A DNA stretch of 50,954 bases. Source: Anaerolineales bacterium (lineage in GTDB: Bacteria; Chloroflexota; Anaerolineae; Anaerolineales; E44-bin32). Location of the stretch: the NCBI GenBank assembly GCA_016927115.1, contig JAFGNH010000166.1, forward strand, positions 1-50,954, in the 5' to 3' direction. The notes beneath the pieces were generated by a model. The model had not been told where the DNA came from. It saw only the letters and a list, made by a program, of their open reading frames with translations, and made no database searches. The position numbers and the translations under genes are program-made. Shown here one piece after another: positions 8,826-17,735 of the stretch. How positions within the stretch are numbered: the stretch's first letter is position 1; every line of letters begins with the position of its first letter.

Positions 8826-10184
8826 CTATTGAGTCGTTTTGGATGGGCGGATCGTATTGCGCGCCCAGTACTGCTCGAGCACCGCCAACAGTTCACTGCT
8901 TCCGGTTTCTTCCACCACAGCCGGATCCGGACCCAGGCGAAGTTGAAAGGCTGTTACCTCCTGAGCGTATTGAGGATAACTCACTTCCCATAACCATATT
9001 GCATGGTTCAAGCCGCGCCGTTCAAACGCATCAAGCTCTGCTTCGAGAAAATCCGCTGCGCCCGGTGTCCAGCGCTGTACACCATATTCATTCACTGCCA
9101 TGGGCAGACCGCTTTCGTTCTTGAACTGGTCCAGGGGAGCCAGCAATTTATCAAACCAGCCCCGGTTGAAGGGATCTGCCTGGCCATCCCAATCAGTATC
9201 AAATCGCCCGGGGAACGTCAATATCTCTACACCGGCAGATTGGTGCGTATAAGGGAATGGTGCATACTGGTGCACACTGACAACCAGACGGTCCACGTGC
9301 GCCAGTTCAAACACAGGCAGCCAACCCACCGCACCGTACCCTGTAGGTTCCACCAGGATTGGTGTTTGCGGATCCTCCTTCCGAATGGCAGCTGCTATCC
9401 GGGGATAGAAACTGTTCCAGTCTGAAAGAGTGCCAGCTGCAAGGGAGTCGTACTCCAAAGGATCCCATTCATCAAACAGAACCTCGTTCGCATTGGGTTC
9501 CACCATAAGATCATATCCAACCAGGGCGGGATGCTCCTGGTAGCGGGCGGCTGTATATTCCCACATTTCCACCCAGCCGGCCTGTGCTTTTTCATCCTGC
9601 CAGACCGAATCATTGAGATACTGCTCATCAAACCACAAGCCCAGATCGTCCAACAGAAACGTAAATTCACTGCGGCCAGGCCCCGTGCGAAATGCTATCA
9701 CCACAAATAGATCCGCCTCCAACGCCCAATCCAGCAGCTGGTCAAGATTTGCCTGGACCGCTTCGTCCAGCTCATACGGCGGGGTTTCCGTATAGAGTCC
9801 CGGGTGGGAAATATTTACGAGGTTCGCGCCATGGGATGCGAGAGTTTGCAGATCAGACAGGGTATAAGGCGGCCCAACCGGCCCTTCTCCGAGGAAATCC
9901 ACACCATCCAGTTCAGGATATACCCGCCTTTGATAGAGATTTGCCCCGCGCAGATGCGGGCCATCCTGCCATAAATCCCATACATCGAAGGAAAAATTCC
10001 CGGCAGGCTGCGGTGAAGGTGATTCAATCGAATCCGGGAAAATGCCGGATTCGGTGGCTGGTTCAACCAGGGTTTCGACTGGAGGATTCTCCCCAACAAA
10101 CATACGGAATAGATCAGATACAGGGCCACATGCCAGAGTAAGGATCACTATTCCGGGAAGAACATAAAAAAGGGGACGCCGCAT
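8826..10184 (-). CDS. GH5-like (cellulase-fold) glycoside hydrolase, probable lipoprotein
   Basis: The 452-residue protein begins with a signal sequence ending near LTLACG (Cys19), a slightly non-canonical lipobox. A Pro/Ser/Glu linker to about residue 65 leads into a (beta/alpha)8 glycosidase. GH5/clan A landmarks are present: the HLRGANL entry strand (77-83), HQY (305-307), candidate acid Glu229 in MVEPN and candidate nucleophile Glu366 in NEYG. In classical GH5 enzymes Asn precedes the acid Glu; here it is Val. The protein may be a divergent subfamily or a glycan-binding relative, and substrate is not deducible. The start follows GGAGGAACA. Confidence 0.8.
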   Translation of the reverse strand: MRRPLFYVLPGIVILTLACGPVSDLFRMFVGENPPVETLVEPATESGIFPDSIESPSPQPAGNFSFDVWDLWQDGPHLRGANLYQRRVYPELDGVDFLGEGPVGPPYTLSDLQTLASHGANLVNISHPGLYTETPPYELDEAVQANLDQLLDWALEADLFVVIAFRTGPGRSEFTFLLDDLGLWFDEQYLNDSVWQDEKAQAGWVEMWEYTAARYQEHPALVGYDLMVEPNANEVLFDEWDPLEYDSLAAGTLSDWNSFYPRIAAAIRKEDPQTPILVEPTGYGAVGWLPVFELAHVDRLVVSVHQYAPFPYTHQSAGVEILTFPGRFDTDWDGQADPFNRGWFDKLLAPLDQFKNESGLPMAVNEYGVQRWTPGAADFLEAELDAFERRGLNHAIWLWEVSYPQYAQEVTAFQLRLGPDPAVVEETGSSELLAVLEQYWARNTIRPSKTTQ

Positions 10185-10524
10185 TGTTCCTCCATAGAAT
10201 TATCTCGCTGATTCCGCCTGCGGGCAGGTTTCGCCCAAGGCAGGAACCCGCCTGCGGGCAGCTTCAGCACAACTGGCTGAAAATGGGTACGCATTTTATT
10301 GGTGGTAGTATATTCGATTTTCCGGTTTGCGTCTCTGGAACGATCCAGGGGATCCCTGCAGGCTCAGCACTGCGAAGAACCCCGACGGAGATAATCCTTA
10401 CGCTGACTGGTTCATACCGAACAGGACAACAGCATAATCAGACGTCCCTGCCAGGGGTGCCATATTTTTCCCGGAAGCAGTACATTGTTAGCTCTTCTGT
10501 TTAAGGATTACACCCGCTGGAATA
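10185..10524. other. Intergenic region with 14-bp direct repeats
   Basis: No gene is seen. CCGCCTGCGGGCAG occurs at 10214-10227 and again at 10248-10261; each copy is itself near-palindromic (CCTGC-GG-GCAG), and between them lies GCCCAAGGCAGGAACCC. The cluster sits just upstream of the GH5-like gene and could be an operator or a small repeat element. The rest is the tail of the phaR transcript. Confidence 0.45.
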
Positions 10525-11064
10525 TCACTTCTCGAGGGCCTGAATCCGCTTCTCCAGGTTTTTCAACTGCCGGCGCAGCGTATCGATTACTTCCTGCTGT
10601 TCACTGCTTTCTTCCTTTTGGACACTTGCAGAGAGGATGCGGATACGCTGACTCTGAATCAGAAGTAAATCCTTCAGGTTGGAGACATTTTCTGCCGGCA
10701 GTTCACCATGTGCCTCCAGAACATGTAGCCTCTCTGTGATTTCCTGATCAACAAGCGCAGCCAGTTCCGGGCCGCTCACCACTCCCTCCCTGATGTGCGC
10801 CCATCCCTTTTCGCCCGCCTGGACCAGTCTGTTCAGAATATTTTCCGGAAGAGTACCGCGCTTTTGTTTCTCAAGCTCAAATAATATCTGGGCATACACC
10901 CTGGAGGTGAGATCTTCTCCCGTCACATGATCGATCACCTGAATTGCCATACCGGATTGGACAAGACGGGTAACTTTGTCCAGCGTAATATAGCTCCGCT
11001 GCTCAACATCATACAGCTTTCGGTTGGCATATCGTTTGATTATCACAGGTTTTTCTTCGGTCAT
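10525..11064 (-). CDS. phaR: PhaR-type polyhydroxyalkanoate synthesis regulator
   Basis: This 179-residue protein opens with the PHB/PHA accumulation regulator DNA-binding domain: VIIKRYANRKLYDVEQRSYI (7-26) is its signature, and the domain runs to about residue 66. A helical region with VYAQILFELE and a C-terminal coiled coil (about 150-179) follow. In proteobacteria PhaR represses phasin and itself until PHA granules titrate it away. The phasin-like gene is directly upstream on the same strand (129-bp gap), so the two probably form an operon with feedback. No PHA synthase gene is in the window. This is a confident family call; the symbol is by homology. Confidence 0.88.
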   Translation of the reverse strand: MTEEKPVIIKRYANRKLYDVEQRSYITLDKVTRLVQSGMAIQVIDHVTGEDLTSRVYAQILFELEKQKRGTLPENILNRLVQAGEKGWAHIREGVVSGPELAALVDQEITERLHVLEAHGELPAENVSNLKDLLLIQSQRIRILSASVQKEESSEQQEVIDTLRRQLKNLEKRIQALEK

Positions 11065-11193
11065 TCAGGAAACCCTCTCTGGAATCGGTCCGAACCCACC
11101 CACACATCCCGCAAACAAAGGGTGTTAATCCTTGCAGCGTGATTCCATGTGCAGCCGGTTGAATACTATTGAGCAGATTACTCACCTGTGCAG

Positions 11194-11541
11194 TTACTTT
11201 TTGGCTGCCTCCATGGCATCCAGCTTTGCGGTCAACTCAGCAATCTTCTTCTTCAGATCCTTGATATCCTCTTTACTGGCGTTTTCTGTCGTCTTTTGCG
11301 GTACCTGCCGGATACGCTCCAGAAATGATTCGCGCTTATCGAGTATTTCCCTCACCATAGTGTGCGCTTCACTTTCGACCAGTTCACCGCGTGAGGCCAG
11401 ATCATCTACGAATTTTTCAACCTCATCCTGAGCCAGAATCACAGCCCCTACGCCTGCCAGGAGCACACGCCTGGTTGCTTCATAGAGCGGGCTGTGTGTT
11501 CTTTTCCCCGGTGCTTCACCTGCTTCCTTTTTCTCAGTCAT
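11194..11541 (-). CDS. Phasin-like PHA granule-associated protein
   Basis: I set the start at 11541 (MTEKKEAGEAPGK) because an AGGAGG site lies 8 nt upstream; longer forms would run through the promoter. The 115-residue product is a helical, Lys/Glu-rich protein with a Leu/Val/Ala helix (about 23-45) and a C-terminal heptad coiled coil ending in AKLDAMEAAKK. This is typical of PhaF/PhaI-type phasins that coat PHA granules. It precedes phaR in a probable operon. Transcription should start from the strong promoter at 11591-11619. Weakly conserved small helical proteins are easy to mislabel, but the PhaR neighbour supports the call. Confidence 0.78.
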   Translation of the reverse strand: MTEKKEAGEAPGKRTHSPLYEATRRVLLAGVGAVILAQDEVEKFVDDLASRGELVESEAHTMVREILDKRESFLERIRQVPQKTTENASKEDIKDLKKKIAELTAKLDAMEAAKK

Positions 11542-11570
11542 CCTGATTTCCTCCTGTTTGGTTTTATCTT

Positions 11571-11609
11571 TGACGCGTTGCGTTATATACATTATAACGC
11601 GCTGCGTCA
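11571..11609. promoter_or_regulatory. 39-bp near-palindromic operator over the phasin promoter
   Basis: Outer arms TGACGC/GCGTCA and inner arms CGTTATA/TATAACG are perfectly symmetric about position 11590; only the 4-bp blocks between them (GTTG and CGCT) fail to match. The element covers the promoter spacer, the -10 and the expected start, so a bound protein would exclude RNA polymerase. PhaR, encoded in the same operon, is the obvious candidate. A TetR-type regulator encoded elsewhere is an alternative, since long palindromes of this size are typical of that family. Confidence 0.75.
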
Positions 11610-11619
11610 TTTTTGTCAA
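11591..11619 (-). promoter_or_regulatory. Consensus sigma-70-type promoter of the phasin-phaR operon
   Basis: On the minus strand, TTGACA (11614-11619) and TATAAT (11591-11596) are both perfect consensus hexamers separated by exactly 17 bp. The predicted start is near 11584, giving a leader of about 43 nt before the AGGAGG site and the 11541 start codon. Confidence 0.85.
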
Positions 11620-12296
11620 AACAAAAGCCCCGTGGAACACAGACGGGATACATCGAAGCAGCACTGCAGAACGCAGAGGAACAAAAAAGGGGTTGTCTCA
11701 AAGGGGCAGTCTTCCTGTTATCCATTTTTGTTGATATTGCAGCCCACAAGAGCCCCACCTCTGCACCCTGCATAGACCGGGGACATCGTGAACCCCCGGA
11801 CGGGGATATGGTGAACGTCTTCAATCACGAATGAAAAACAATCCTCTGCCTGCAGCGCAGCTATTGGCTTACCAGCCCTAACACTTCAGTCGCTGTGGGT
11901 AGCGTTGACACCACTGCGAGATTCCTTCGGCTTGAGAGAAGCGGTCGTTGCAACATGTTACGAGGAGCATTTGGCTGCATTATCAGATTCCAGAAAACGA
12001 TCGAAGCGGCGAAGTAACATGCTGCCATGGTTGCTCCTTTCATTTTCACTGGTACTGGCAGGTACCTGGTCATAGCAACGACAGATGGTGATTCGAGGCT
12101 GTTTTATTTATTTAATCTTCGCCGTTTTGCAGTTCAACTGTGTATAACATGTCCCCGAGCACCTGTTTACTATGTACCCGGTCTATACATCTATACAAAG
12201 GGGTGGGTCTTGAAACGCTGTTAATCAAAGAAGCCGCCCCTTCAGGACAGCTTCTTCACGATACGCAATCAGCTAATGCTTTATAAAATTAAGCAA
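11620..12296. other. Intergenic region without a credible gene
   Basis: Small frames here have no recognisable protein character and lack ribosome sites. The only structured element is the terminator-like hairpin at 12228-12256 that would end the groES transcript. The segment near 11690-11715 (AGGGGTTGTCTCAAAGGGGCAGTC) resembles a decayed version of the GGCTGTC-stem terminators used elsewhere in the window. Confidence 0.5.
12228..12256 (-). terminator. Terminator-like hairpin after groES
   Basis: AAGAAGC (12228-12234) pairs with GCTTCTT (12250-12256), with additional GC pairing inside the loop. On the minus strand the stem is followed by TTTGATTAA. It is about 40 nt beyond the groES stop. 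Confidence 0.5.
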
Positions 12297-12569
12297 TCAG
12301 TTGGCAATCCTCGCGAGAATATCATCCTCATTCATCAAGAGATACTCCTTGCCTTCCAGCTTCACTTCTGTGCCGCTGTACTTGGCAAAGATCACCCGAT
12401 CGCCCACAGCGAGATCAGTCAGCATTTCTTCTTCAGTACCGACGCCCTCTACAATTCCCTCCATCGGTTTTTCCTGTGCAGTCTCCGGCAGTACCAGGCC
12501 GCTCGGGGTGGTATGCTCCTGCTCGAGGACACTGACAAGCACTCTTGCGCCTAAAGGTTCAATTTTCAT
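12297..12569 (-). CDS. groS: GroES-family co-chaperonin
   Basis: Starting at MKIEPLGARVLV (12569) gives a 90-residue protein, the normal Cpn10 length; an upstream in-frame ATG would only add MYRSIE. Features are the N-terminal PLGARVLV strand, the GLVLPETAQEKP mobile loop (about 24-35), GVG, and VGDRVIFAKYSGTEVK with EYLLMNEDDILARI at the end. It should form the heptameric lid of GroEL, but no groEL lies beside it, so it is an orphan copy and probably a second GroES. It follows the redoxin gene by 49 bp on the same strand, with a perfect inverted repeat between them. Confidence 0.93.
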   Translation of the reverse strand: MKIEPLGARVLVSVLEQEHTTPSGLVLPETAQEKPMEGIVEGVGTEEEMLTDLAVGDRVIFAKYSGTEVKLEGKEYLLMNEDDILARIAN

Positions 12570-12593
12570 TTCTATACTCCTATACATAGTGTA

Positions 12594-12609
12594 TGGTCAG
12601 CATTGACCA
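12594..12609. promoter_or_regulatory. Perfect inverted repeat upstream of groES
   Basis: TGGTCA (12594-12599) and TGACCA (12604-12609) flank a 4-nt spacer, about 25-40 nt upstream of the groES start and just after the redoxin stop. It is not a CIRCE element (TTAGCACTC-N9-GAGTGCTAA). It may be an operator or a short intercistronic hairpin. Confidence 0.4.
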
Positions 12610-12618
12610 GTAATATTT

Positions 12619-12879
12619 TCAGAGCCCCAGATACTGATCGATCTGAGGGCGATTAAAACCGACTATTATCTTTCCGCCAATATCAATTACCGGCACACCA
12701 GACTGACCACTGCGGCGCTGCATATCGCGGGCAGCTGAGGGATCACGGGAAACATCAACATCCTTGAAGCGTACCCCTTTCTGCCGAAAATATTTCTTGG
12801 CCATAGTACAGTAGCTGCATGAAGGTGTGCTGAAGACAATCACTCTTGGTTGTTTCCCGGCTTTGCTGTCTCTTGGCAT
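12619..12879 (-). CDS. Glutaredoxin/NrdH-like thiol redoxin
   Basis: A small thioredoxin-fold protein of 86 residues from MPRDSKAGKQ (an upstream in-frame ATG at 12894 adds five). The VIVFSTPSCSYC strand-helix holds the CSYC redox pair; VPVIDIGG contains the cis-Pro before the active-site strand, and GFNRPQIDQYLGL is the usual glutaredoxin C-terminus. It probably reduces disulfides or mixed disulfides in the cytoplasm. The partner reductase is unknown. It lies directly upstream of groES and could share its transcript, which hints at a stress-response role. Confidence 0.88.
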   Translation of the reverse strand: MPRDSKAGKQPRVIVFSTPSCSYCTMAKKYFRQKGVRFKDVDVSRDPSAARDMQRRSGQSGVPVIDIGGKIIVGFNRPQIDQYLGL

Positions 12880-13068
12880 TATACCTTCTCCCAATCTTTA
12901 TCCGATCTGAAATGCATAATTTTCCTTCACAGGAACCCGGGGTTTCCAGAACGATCTCTGACGGCAGTATTCCCATGCAGGGTAATCAACACATTAGATG
13001 CGGTACGGAAAGAAAGGTTACAAATCGGAAGTTCCGCAACCCTGTTAAAACATCAAGGTAAAGAATCG

Positions 13069-13950
13069 TCAAGCAGGCCGGGCCGAATCTTGTACAGGCT
13101 TATAATTCAGGCTTCTGCGCAGTACCAATTCCCCCATGGGGGCCTGGATCAGATTGGCCATAACCTCACACTTAACTTTAAGCAGAAAGTATATTGGTGC
13201 TTCAGTCTCATTCAGCGCTTCGCAGTTTCCCTGCCCTTTACTGATGATGAGGGGTGCTGAAAAGAACTTCTCCTGCAGCCGGTCGCTGCACAGATGCGGG
13301 ATGACTCCAGCTGCTGCCAGGCCAGAGGGAAGCAGCTCTGCGACTCGATCAAGGCCGGCATCAACTGCGTCCTCAAGCAGCGCGTCATTGATTGCAGGGC
13401 CTCCCCGAACAACATAGATCACGGGTTTATCGATTGTCTCAATAAACACTCTGTCAAACACTGTTTCACCGGCATTGTCGCCGATGTAAAGAATCCACTC
13501 GGCGGAAGTCAGATCATCCCTGAAAATGGGAAACTCATCCCAATGAGTATCCATGGAAAGGCTAACGTCCACTTCTTCCTCAATGCTGATCTCACCCTTC
13601 AAAACCCCGTAATCAATCAGGTTTCCCGTGGCTGCAACAGAAGCAGCTGCGAACAGGGGATCCTCTGCCGATTCTACAAAAGCTTTCAGTCTGGGGTATA
13701 ACGCAAGTGCCCGTCGTGTGCTTTTCCTGCGCAATTGATAATATGGATCCGGGTTTCCAGTGATCTCGTACAGGCGGCGGTAAAGGTCGCGCGCCATTTC
13801 AGGAGGAGTATCGCTAAGCCGGATATTTGCCAGTCCCTCACCTACCGAAATAAGAACCTGTAAATGCACTGCTTCATCATCGGTTACAAGTCTGGCCGTC
13901 CTGAGAAGCTGCTGCATGGCACAGGGAATACAATCCAGATATGTTTGCAT
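13069..13950 (-). CDS. DUF89/ARMT1-like metal-dependent phosphatase
   Basis: The 293-residue protein has the family signature: N-terminal CIPC (7-10), GNLIDYG (109-115), the metal-binding DNAGE (158-162), GGPAINDA with Asp189, and SKGQGNCE near residue 245. DUF89 proteins are metal-dependent damage-control phosphatases acting on reactive phosphometabolites. The prokaryotic CxxC subgroup is less well characterised. It appears monocistronic, downstream of the terminator that ends the hybrid kinase transcript. The start is supported by an AAAGGGAA site 8-12 nt upstream. Confidence 0.9.
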   Translation of the reverse strand: MQTYLDCIPCAMQQLLRTARLVTDDEAVHLQVLISVGEGLANIRLSDTPPEMARDLYRRLYEITGNPDPYYQLRRKSTRRALALYPRLKAFVESAEDPLFAAASVAATGNLIDYGVLKGEISIEEEVDVSLSMDTHWDEFPIFRDDLTSAEWILYIGDNAGETVFDRVFIETIDKPVIYVVRGGPAINDALLEDAVDAGLDRVAELLPSGLAAAGVIPHLCSDRLQEKFFSAPLIISKGQGNCEALNETEAPIYFLLKVKCEVMANLIQAPMGELVLRRSLNYKPVQDSARPA

Positions 13951-13992
13951 ATGAGTGATTCCCTTTCAACACCAGAGAATAACTGCTCAAAA

Positions 13993-14032
13993 AAAACGAT
14001 CCCGGCAGGAGCTCCCTGCACAGGATCGTTTT
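13993..14032 (-). terminator. Intrinsic terminator of the sensor kinase transcript
   Basis: Outer stem GGATCGTTTT/AAAACGATCC (10 bp; 14023-14032 with 13993-14002) encloses a second near-palindromic stem (GCAGGAGCTCCCTGC). On the minus strand it runs into eight Ts. It lies about 100 nt beyond the kinase stop and 45 nt before the DUF89 gene. Confidence 0.8.
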
Positions 14033-14134
14033 GATCACTATCCCGGGTGTTCTGATTAATTTGTAACAAAAATATGCTCAGTCGGGACTTATTCTACCCG
14101 GAACCAGCTGCGTTGCATACCATGAGATTTCTAG

Positions 14135-17100
14135 TCACATCGTACTGCCGCGAGCATGGAATATGGATGAAATTGCAGCAGCGAGATTTGTTGAATTAAT
14201 TGGTTTCTGCAGCCATGCTACCACGCCTTTCTCCAACAGATCACGCTCCTCTTCTCCCAATGGGTACCCGGTCATCACCAGCATTTTAATATTCGGATAT
14301 TTCTCCCTGAGAATCGTGAATAACTCTTCACCACTGATCCCTGGCATCACCATGTCGCTGAGCACCACATCAATCGTCTCGCCATAAACCGCAAATGTAT
14401 CCAGTGCTTCCTGACCACTGGACGCCTGAAGAACCCTGTAATCGAGTGACTCAAGCAATTCAGCCACCGCTGATCGGGCGGCGCTGTCATCCTCTACAAC
14501 CAGGATCACATGTTTACTGCGGTCCAGCATGGATTCAACATCATGAATAATACCCGGCACCAGTCCAGCACGGAGCACAGGAAGATAGATATGAAAAGAA
14601 GATCCGGAACCAGGCGTGCTCTCCACATAAATATGGCCGTTATGCTGTTTGACAATGCCATCAACCTGTGCCAGCCCCAGGCCGGTGCCTTCTCCCGGAC
14701 CCTTGGTGGAAAAGAAGGGCTCAAAAAGATGCTTCAGAATGCTGTCTTCCATTCCTGTACCCGTATCAAAAACGGAGATACGGACCCAGTTTCCAGGCTC
14801 CATCCCTTCCAGAGGAACCGTCTCTTCTTCATAATTTTCACGATCAAGTTCAAACCTTAATTCCCCCCCCTCCTTCATGGCATCCCGCGCATTTATCGCC
14901 AGATTGAACAATGCCTGCTGCATTCTGGCAGGATCCATATTCACCAGATACTTGTCTTCGCCGTAGTCCACAGATACGTTAATATTTTCCGGGAGCGTTC
15001 GAGACAGAATTATCTGAAAACTATTCATAAAGGGAACCAGGTCAACAGGATAAAGGTCCATCACAGCAGACCGGCTGAAATCAAGGATCTGGTTTGTCAG
15101 CCGTGCCGCCCGCTCGGCCTGCTCCATGATCATATGCAGCCGCTCATGGCCGCGTTCTGATAATCCGCTCTCTTCCAGCAGCATCTCGCTGTACAGAATC
15201 ACGGCAGCCATGATGTTGTTGAAGTCATGTGCTATACCGGATGCCAGTTGACCAATCGCGGCACGCCGTTCCTGACGAATCACCTTTTCCTGAGCCTGCC
15301 GCATTTCTGTTATCTCGCGCAGTACCAGGGTCCATATGATATCATCCTGACCTCTTTCCACCTTGTTCACATGCAATTCAAAGAAACGGTCAGGATCCTT
15401 TACCGTAATAAACCCGGGTCTGGTATCAGGACCTATTTCCAGAAGCTTCTCAATCTCCCAATCGCCCAACCTCTCCAGTATCTCACCTGATTCCCTGTCT
15501 GAAAGCAGGGACAGATGTGCGCGTGCAGCCGGATTGGCTATCAGAATACGATGTTCGGAATTTAATGTGATGATACCTTCCTGAACTGTATCCAGAATCA
15601 ATTTAAGTTGGCCTGCCTGCTCCTGGGTAGTTTCAAGAAGCCCCAGGCGCTCGACCGCCCCCCCCAGCTGGCGGCCAATTACCTGTATCAGGTCCCTCTC
15701 ATCAGGCTCCCATAAACGGGGTGTCTCTGATGCGAGGCTTATTCCGCCGATAATCTTTCCTTCGGCCTCAATTGGAGCGGTGATCCAGGCCTGTGCTTTT
15801 TCCTGCCCAAGCGCATTGATCAGGCTGTTGTTCGCTTCAATTTTTTTCTCTCCCTCATGGAAGGTTTGCAAAATGTCAAAATTTTCCAACATTAAAGCCG
15901 CTTCGGCATTTTCTACACTAAGCTGCTGTCCTTCCGGGATCCCATATGTCCGGAGTATTCCCGCAGCCCAGATAATGCCGCATGAGGTTTCGAGTGCCCG
16001 CATACAACTGTTCAGTGCCGTATCCAGCAGTTCTCCAATATCTGAAACCTGAGAGGCTGCTGCAATTGCCTCATTAATCGCCTCCTGCTGCTGAGCACGC
16101 CGGCGGATCTCTTCGAGTGCCTGTTCGCGCTCTGTGATATCCACCAGGTATTCAATCCGGCCACCTGCGTAAAAGCCCGTAAGAATTGGCTGGCTCGAAT
16201 ACTCCACATGGATTGTCCGGTCCATATTTCCATGGCTAAGGCTGAATTCGCTTCCAACCTGATAGATTCCATCCCGGTAATTAGCCAGGATTGTTTCAAG
16301 AACCAGGCCGCCTTTCTTCAGCAACGGCTGGAGGTATTCCTGCAGCAGCGCCTCGCCACTCCGCCCAAGCAACTGATGGCGTGAGAGTGAGAGCATCCTC
16401 TCTACCGCGGTATTTAACCAGACTACATTCTGTCTTGCATCAAGGATGACAACGCCGACTGCTGCATGATCCAACACATCGTTTGTCAGGGATCGGTAGC
16501 GGGCTTCACTTTCATGCAGTGCAGTCTCAGCCCGTTTGCGATCTGAAATATTATGGATTACCCATAAAACCGCACTCTCTTCCCCATGCTGCTGCTTGAG
16601 TGCAAGAATACTGAGCTCACCGATAATCTGGAAACCATCCCTGTGAAAGAAAACAACCTCGCCGCTCCACCGTTTTCCACCATACACCTGGAGTGAGAGA
16701 TTAAGTAGATGAAGCGGAACCTTTTTCGAGGAAAAGATCGTTTCTATTGATACGCCCAGCACTTCCTCTTTCTTATAACCGAATATCCGCTCGGCAGATG
16801 GATTCCAATCCTGTACGATCAACTGCCGATCCATGATTACCACTGCATCAGAAATATTTTCAAAAACCCGTGCCTGCTGTTCCAACACGCTCTGGGCACT
16901 CACCTGGTCACTGATATCTGTCAGTAATCCTTCAATTCCATCCACCACTTTATCCTTACCACACACCGCCAAACCCTGCTCCAACACCCATCGTTCCTCA
17001 CCTGATGATGTCCTGATGCGGTATTGGATTTCATGAGCGTGATTCTTTTCTATCCCCTGTTGAACAGCAAGTCGTACACGCTCAAGATCTTCAGGGTGAA

Positions 17101-17656
17101 TCAACTCTGCATACGATAGGATTCGGTTGTCTTGAAGCTCACCAGCGGAATACCCCAGCAGATCCTCGCATCCGTCACTGAGAAATATCATCGTTCTGGA
17201 GGCATCCGGGAGGCCGCGAAAGGCAACACCCGGAAGATTGGATATCAATGTGGATAAACGCCGCTCACTCTGTTCCAATGCCCGATCCGCTTCCTGCTTC
17301 TCTGATAATTTTCGCTGAAGGACAATAAAAAGGAGGAACGCAGTAGATATAACGAAGAACCAACCCTTGTACGTTTGCAGCTGCACCAGATCAAGGAAGT
17401 CGGTGGCCAGCAGCGCCAGAAGATGATCTGAAAACAGGATCCACATGAACCCTATGATCAAATACAACAGACTTATCCGCACAGGCAGTGGAAGTTTTTT
17501 CCTCTTCAAGTGATTACATCCTGTCCCTGTCCCGGAAACCGCCGGCTTTGTTACTACTTCTCCTGTCATATGGAAGCGTATTGTAAATACCTCCCCAGAA
17601 TCAGGCAGACTACGGTTATCCTGGATAAAGATTCTTTCTCTCTTCAAGGATACCAT
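14135..17656 (-). CDS. Membrane-anchored multi-PAS/GAF hybrid histidine kinase
   Basis: The 1173-residue protein has two N-terminal membrane helices (about 61-83 and 99-114), then PAS domains (about 130-255, 262-375, 380-510), a GAF domain (about 520-680), another PAS (about 690-800), and a HisKA domain with GIAHDFNN (phospho-acceptor His810). A HATPase_c with DTGTGM (964) and GEGTGLGL follows, then a C-terminal receiver with acidic pair at about 1056-1057, phospho-acceptor Asp1101 in SDMVMPG and Lys1151. The hybrid layout implies intramolecular phosphotransfer. The start is uncertain; ATG at 17569 is an alternative. It follows the receiver/GGDEF gene by 79 bp in a likely operon. The signal is unknown. 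Confidence 0.9.
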   Translation of the reverse strand: MVSLKRERIFIQDNRSLPDSGEVFTIRFHMTGEVVTKPAVSGTGTGCNHLKRKKLPLPVRISLLYLIIGFMWILFSDHLLALLATDFLDLVQLQTYKGWFFVISTAFLLFIVLQRKLSEKQEADRALEQSERRLSTLISNLPGVAFRGLPDASRTMIFLSDGCEDLLGYSAGELQDNRILSYAELIHPEDLERVRLAVQQGIEKNHAHEIQYRIRTSSGEERWVLEQGLAVCGKDKVVDGIEGLLTDISDQVSAQSVLEQQARVFENISDAVVIMDRQLIVQDWNPSAERIFGYKKEEVLGVSIETIFSSKKVPLHLLNLSLQVYGGKRWSGEVVFFHRDGFQIIGELSILALKQQHGEESAVLWVIHNISDRKRAETALHESEARYRSLTNDVLDHAAVGVVILDARQNVVWLNTAVERMLSLSRHQLLGRSGEALLQEYLQPLLKKGGLVLETILANYRDGIYQVGSEFSLSHGNMDRTIHVEYSSQPILTGFYAGGRIEYLVDITEREQALEEIRRRAQQQEAINEAIAAASQVSDIGELLDTALNSCMRALETSCGIIWAAGILRTYGIPEGQQLSVENAEAALMLENFDILQTFHEGEKKIEANNSLINALGQEKAQAWITAPIEAEGKIIGGISLASETPRLWEPDERDLIQVIGRQLGGAVERLGLLETTQEQAGQLKLILDTVQEGIITLNSEHRILIANPAARAHLSLLSDRESGEILERLGDWEIEKLLEIGPDTRPGFITVKDPDRFFELHVNKVERGQDDIIWTLVLREITEMRQAQEKVIRQERRAAIGQLASGIAHDFNNIMAAVILYSEMLLEESGLSERGHERLHMIMEQAERAARLTNQILDFSRSAVMDLYPVDLVPFMNSFQIILSRTLPENINVSVDYGEDKYLVNMDPARMQQALFNLAINARDAMKEGGELRFELDRENYEEETVPLEGMEPGNWVRISVFDTGTGMEDSILKHLFEPFFSTKGPGEGTGLGLAQVDGIVKQHNGHIYVESTPGSGSSFHIYLPVLRAGLVPGIIHDVESMLDRSKHVILVVEDDSAARSAVAELLESLDYRVLQASSGQEALDTFAVYGETIDVVLSDMVMPGISGEELFTILREKYPNIKMLVMTGYPLGEEERDLLEKGVVAWLQKPINSTNLAAAISSIFHARGSTM

Positions 17657-17735
17657 CTGGAAGCTTATTACGCATGGTGATTATATGGAATTTAATACTT
17701 CAACTGATACTGCATCTGCAGCAAAAGGCCGGATC

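Noticed and set aside
12541..12620. CIRCE heat-shock operator before groES
   Set aside because: The palindrome present is TGGTCA-N4-TGACCA; the TTAGCACTC-N9-GAGTGCTAA element is absent.
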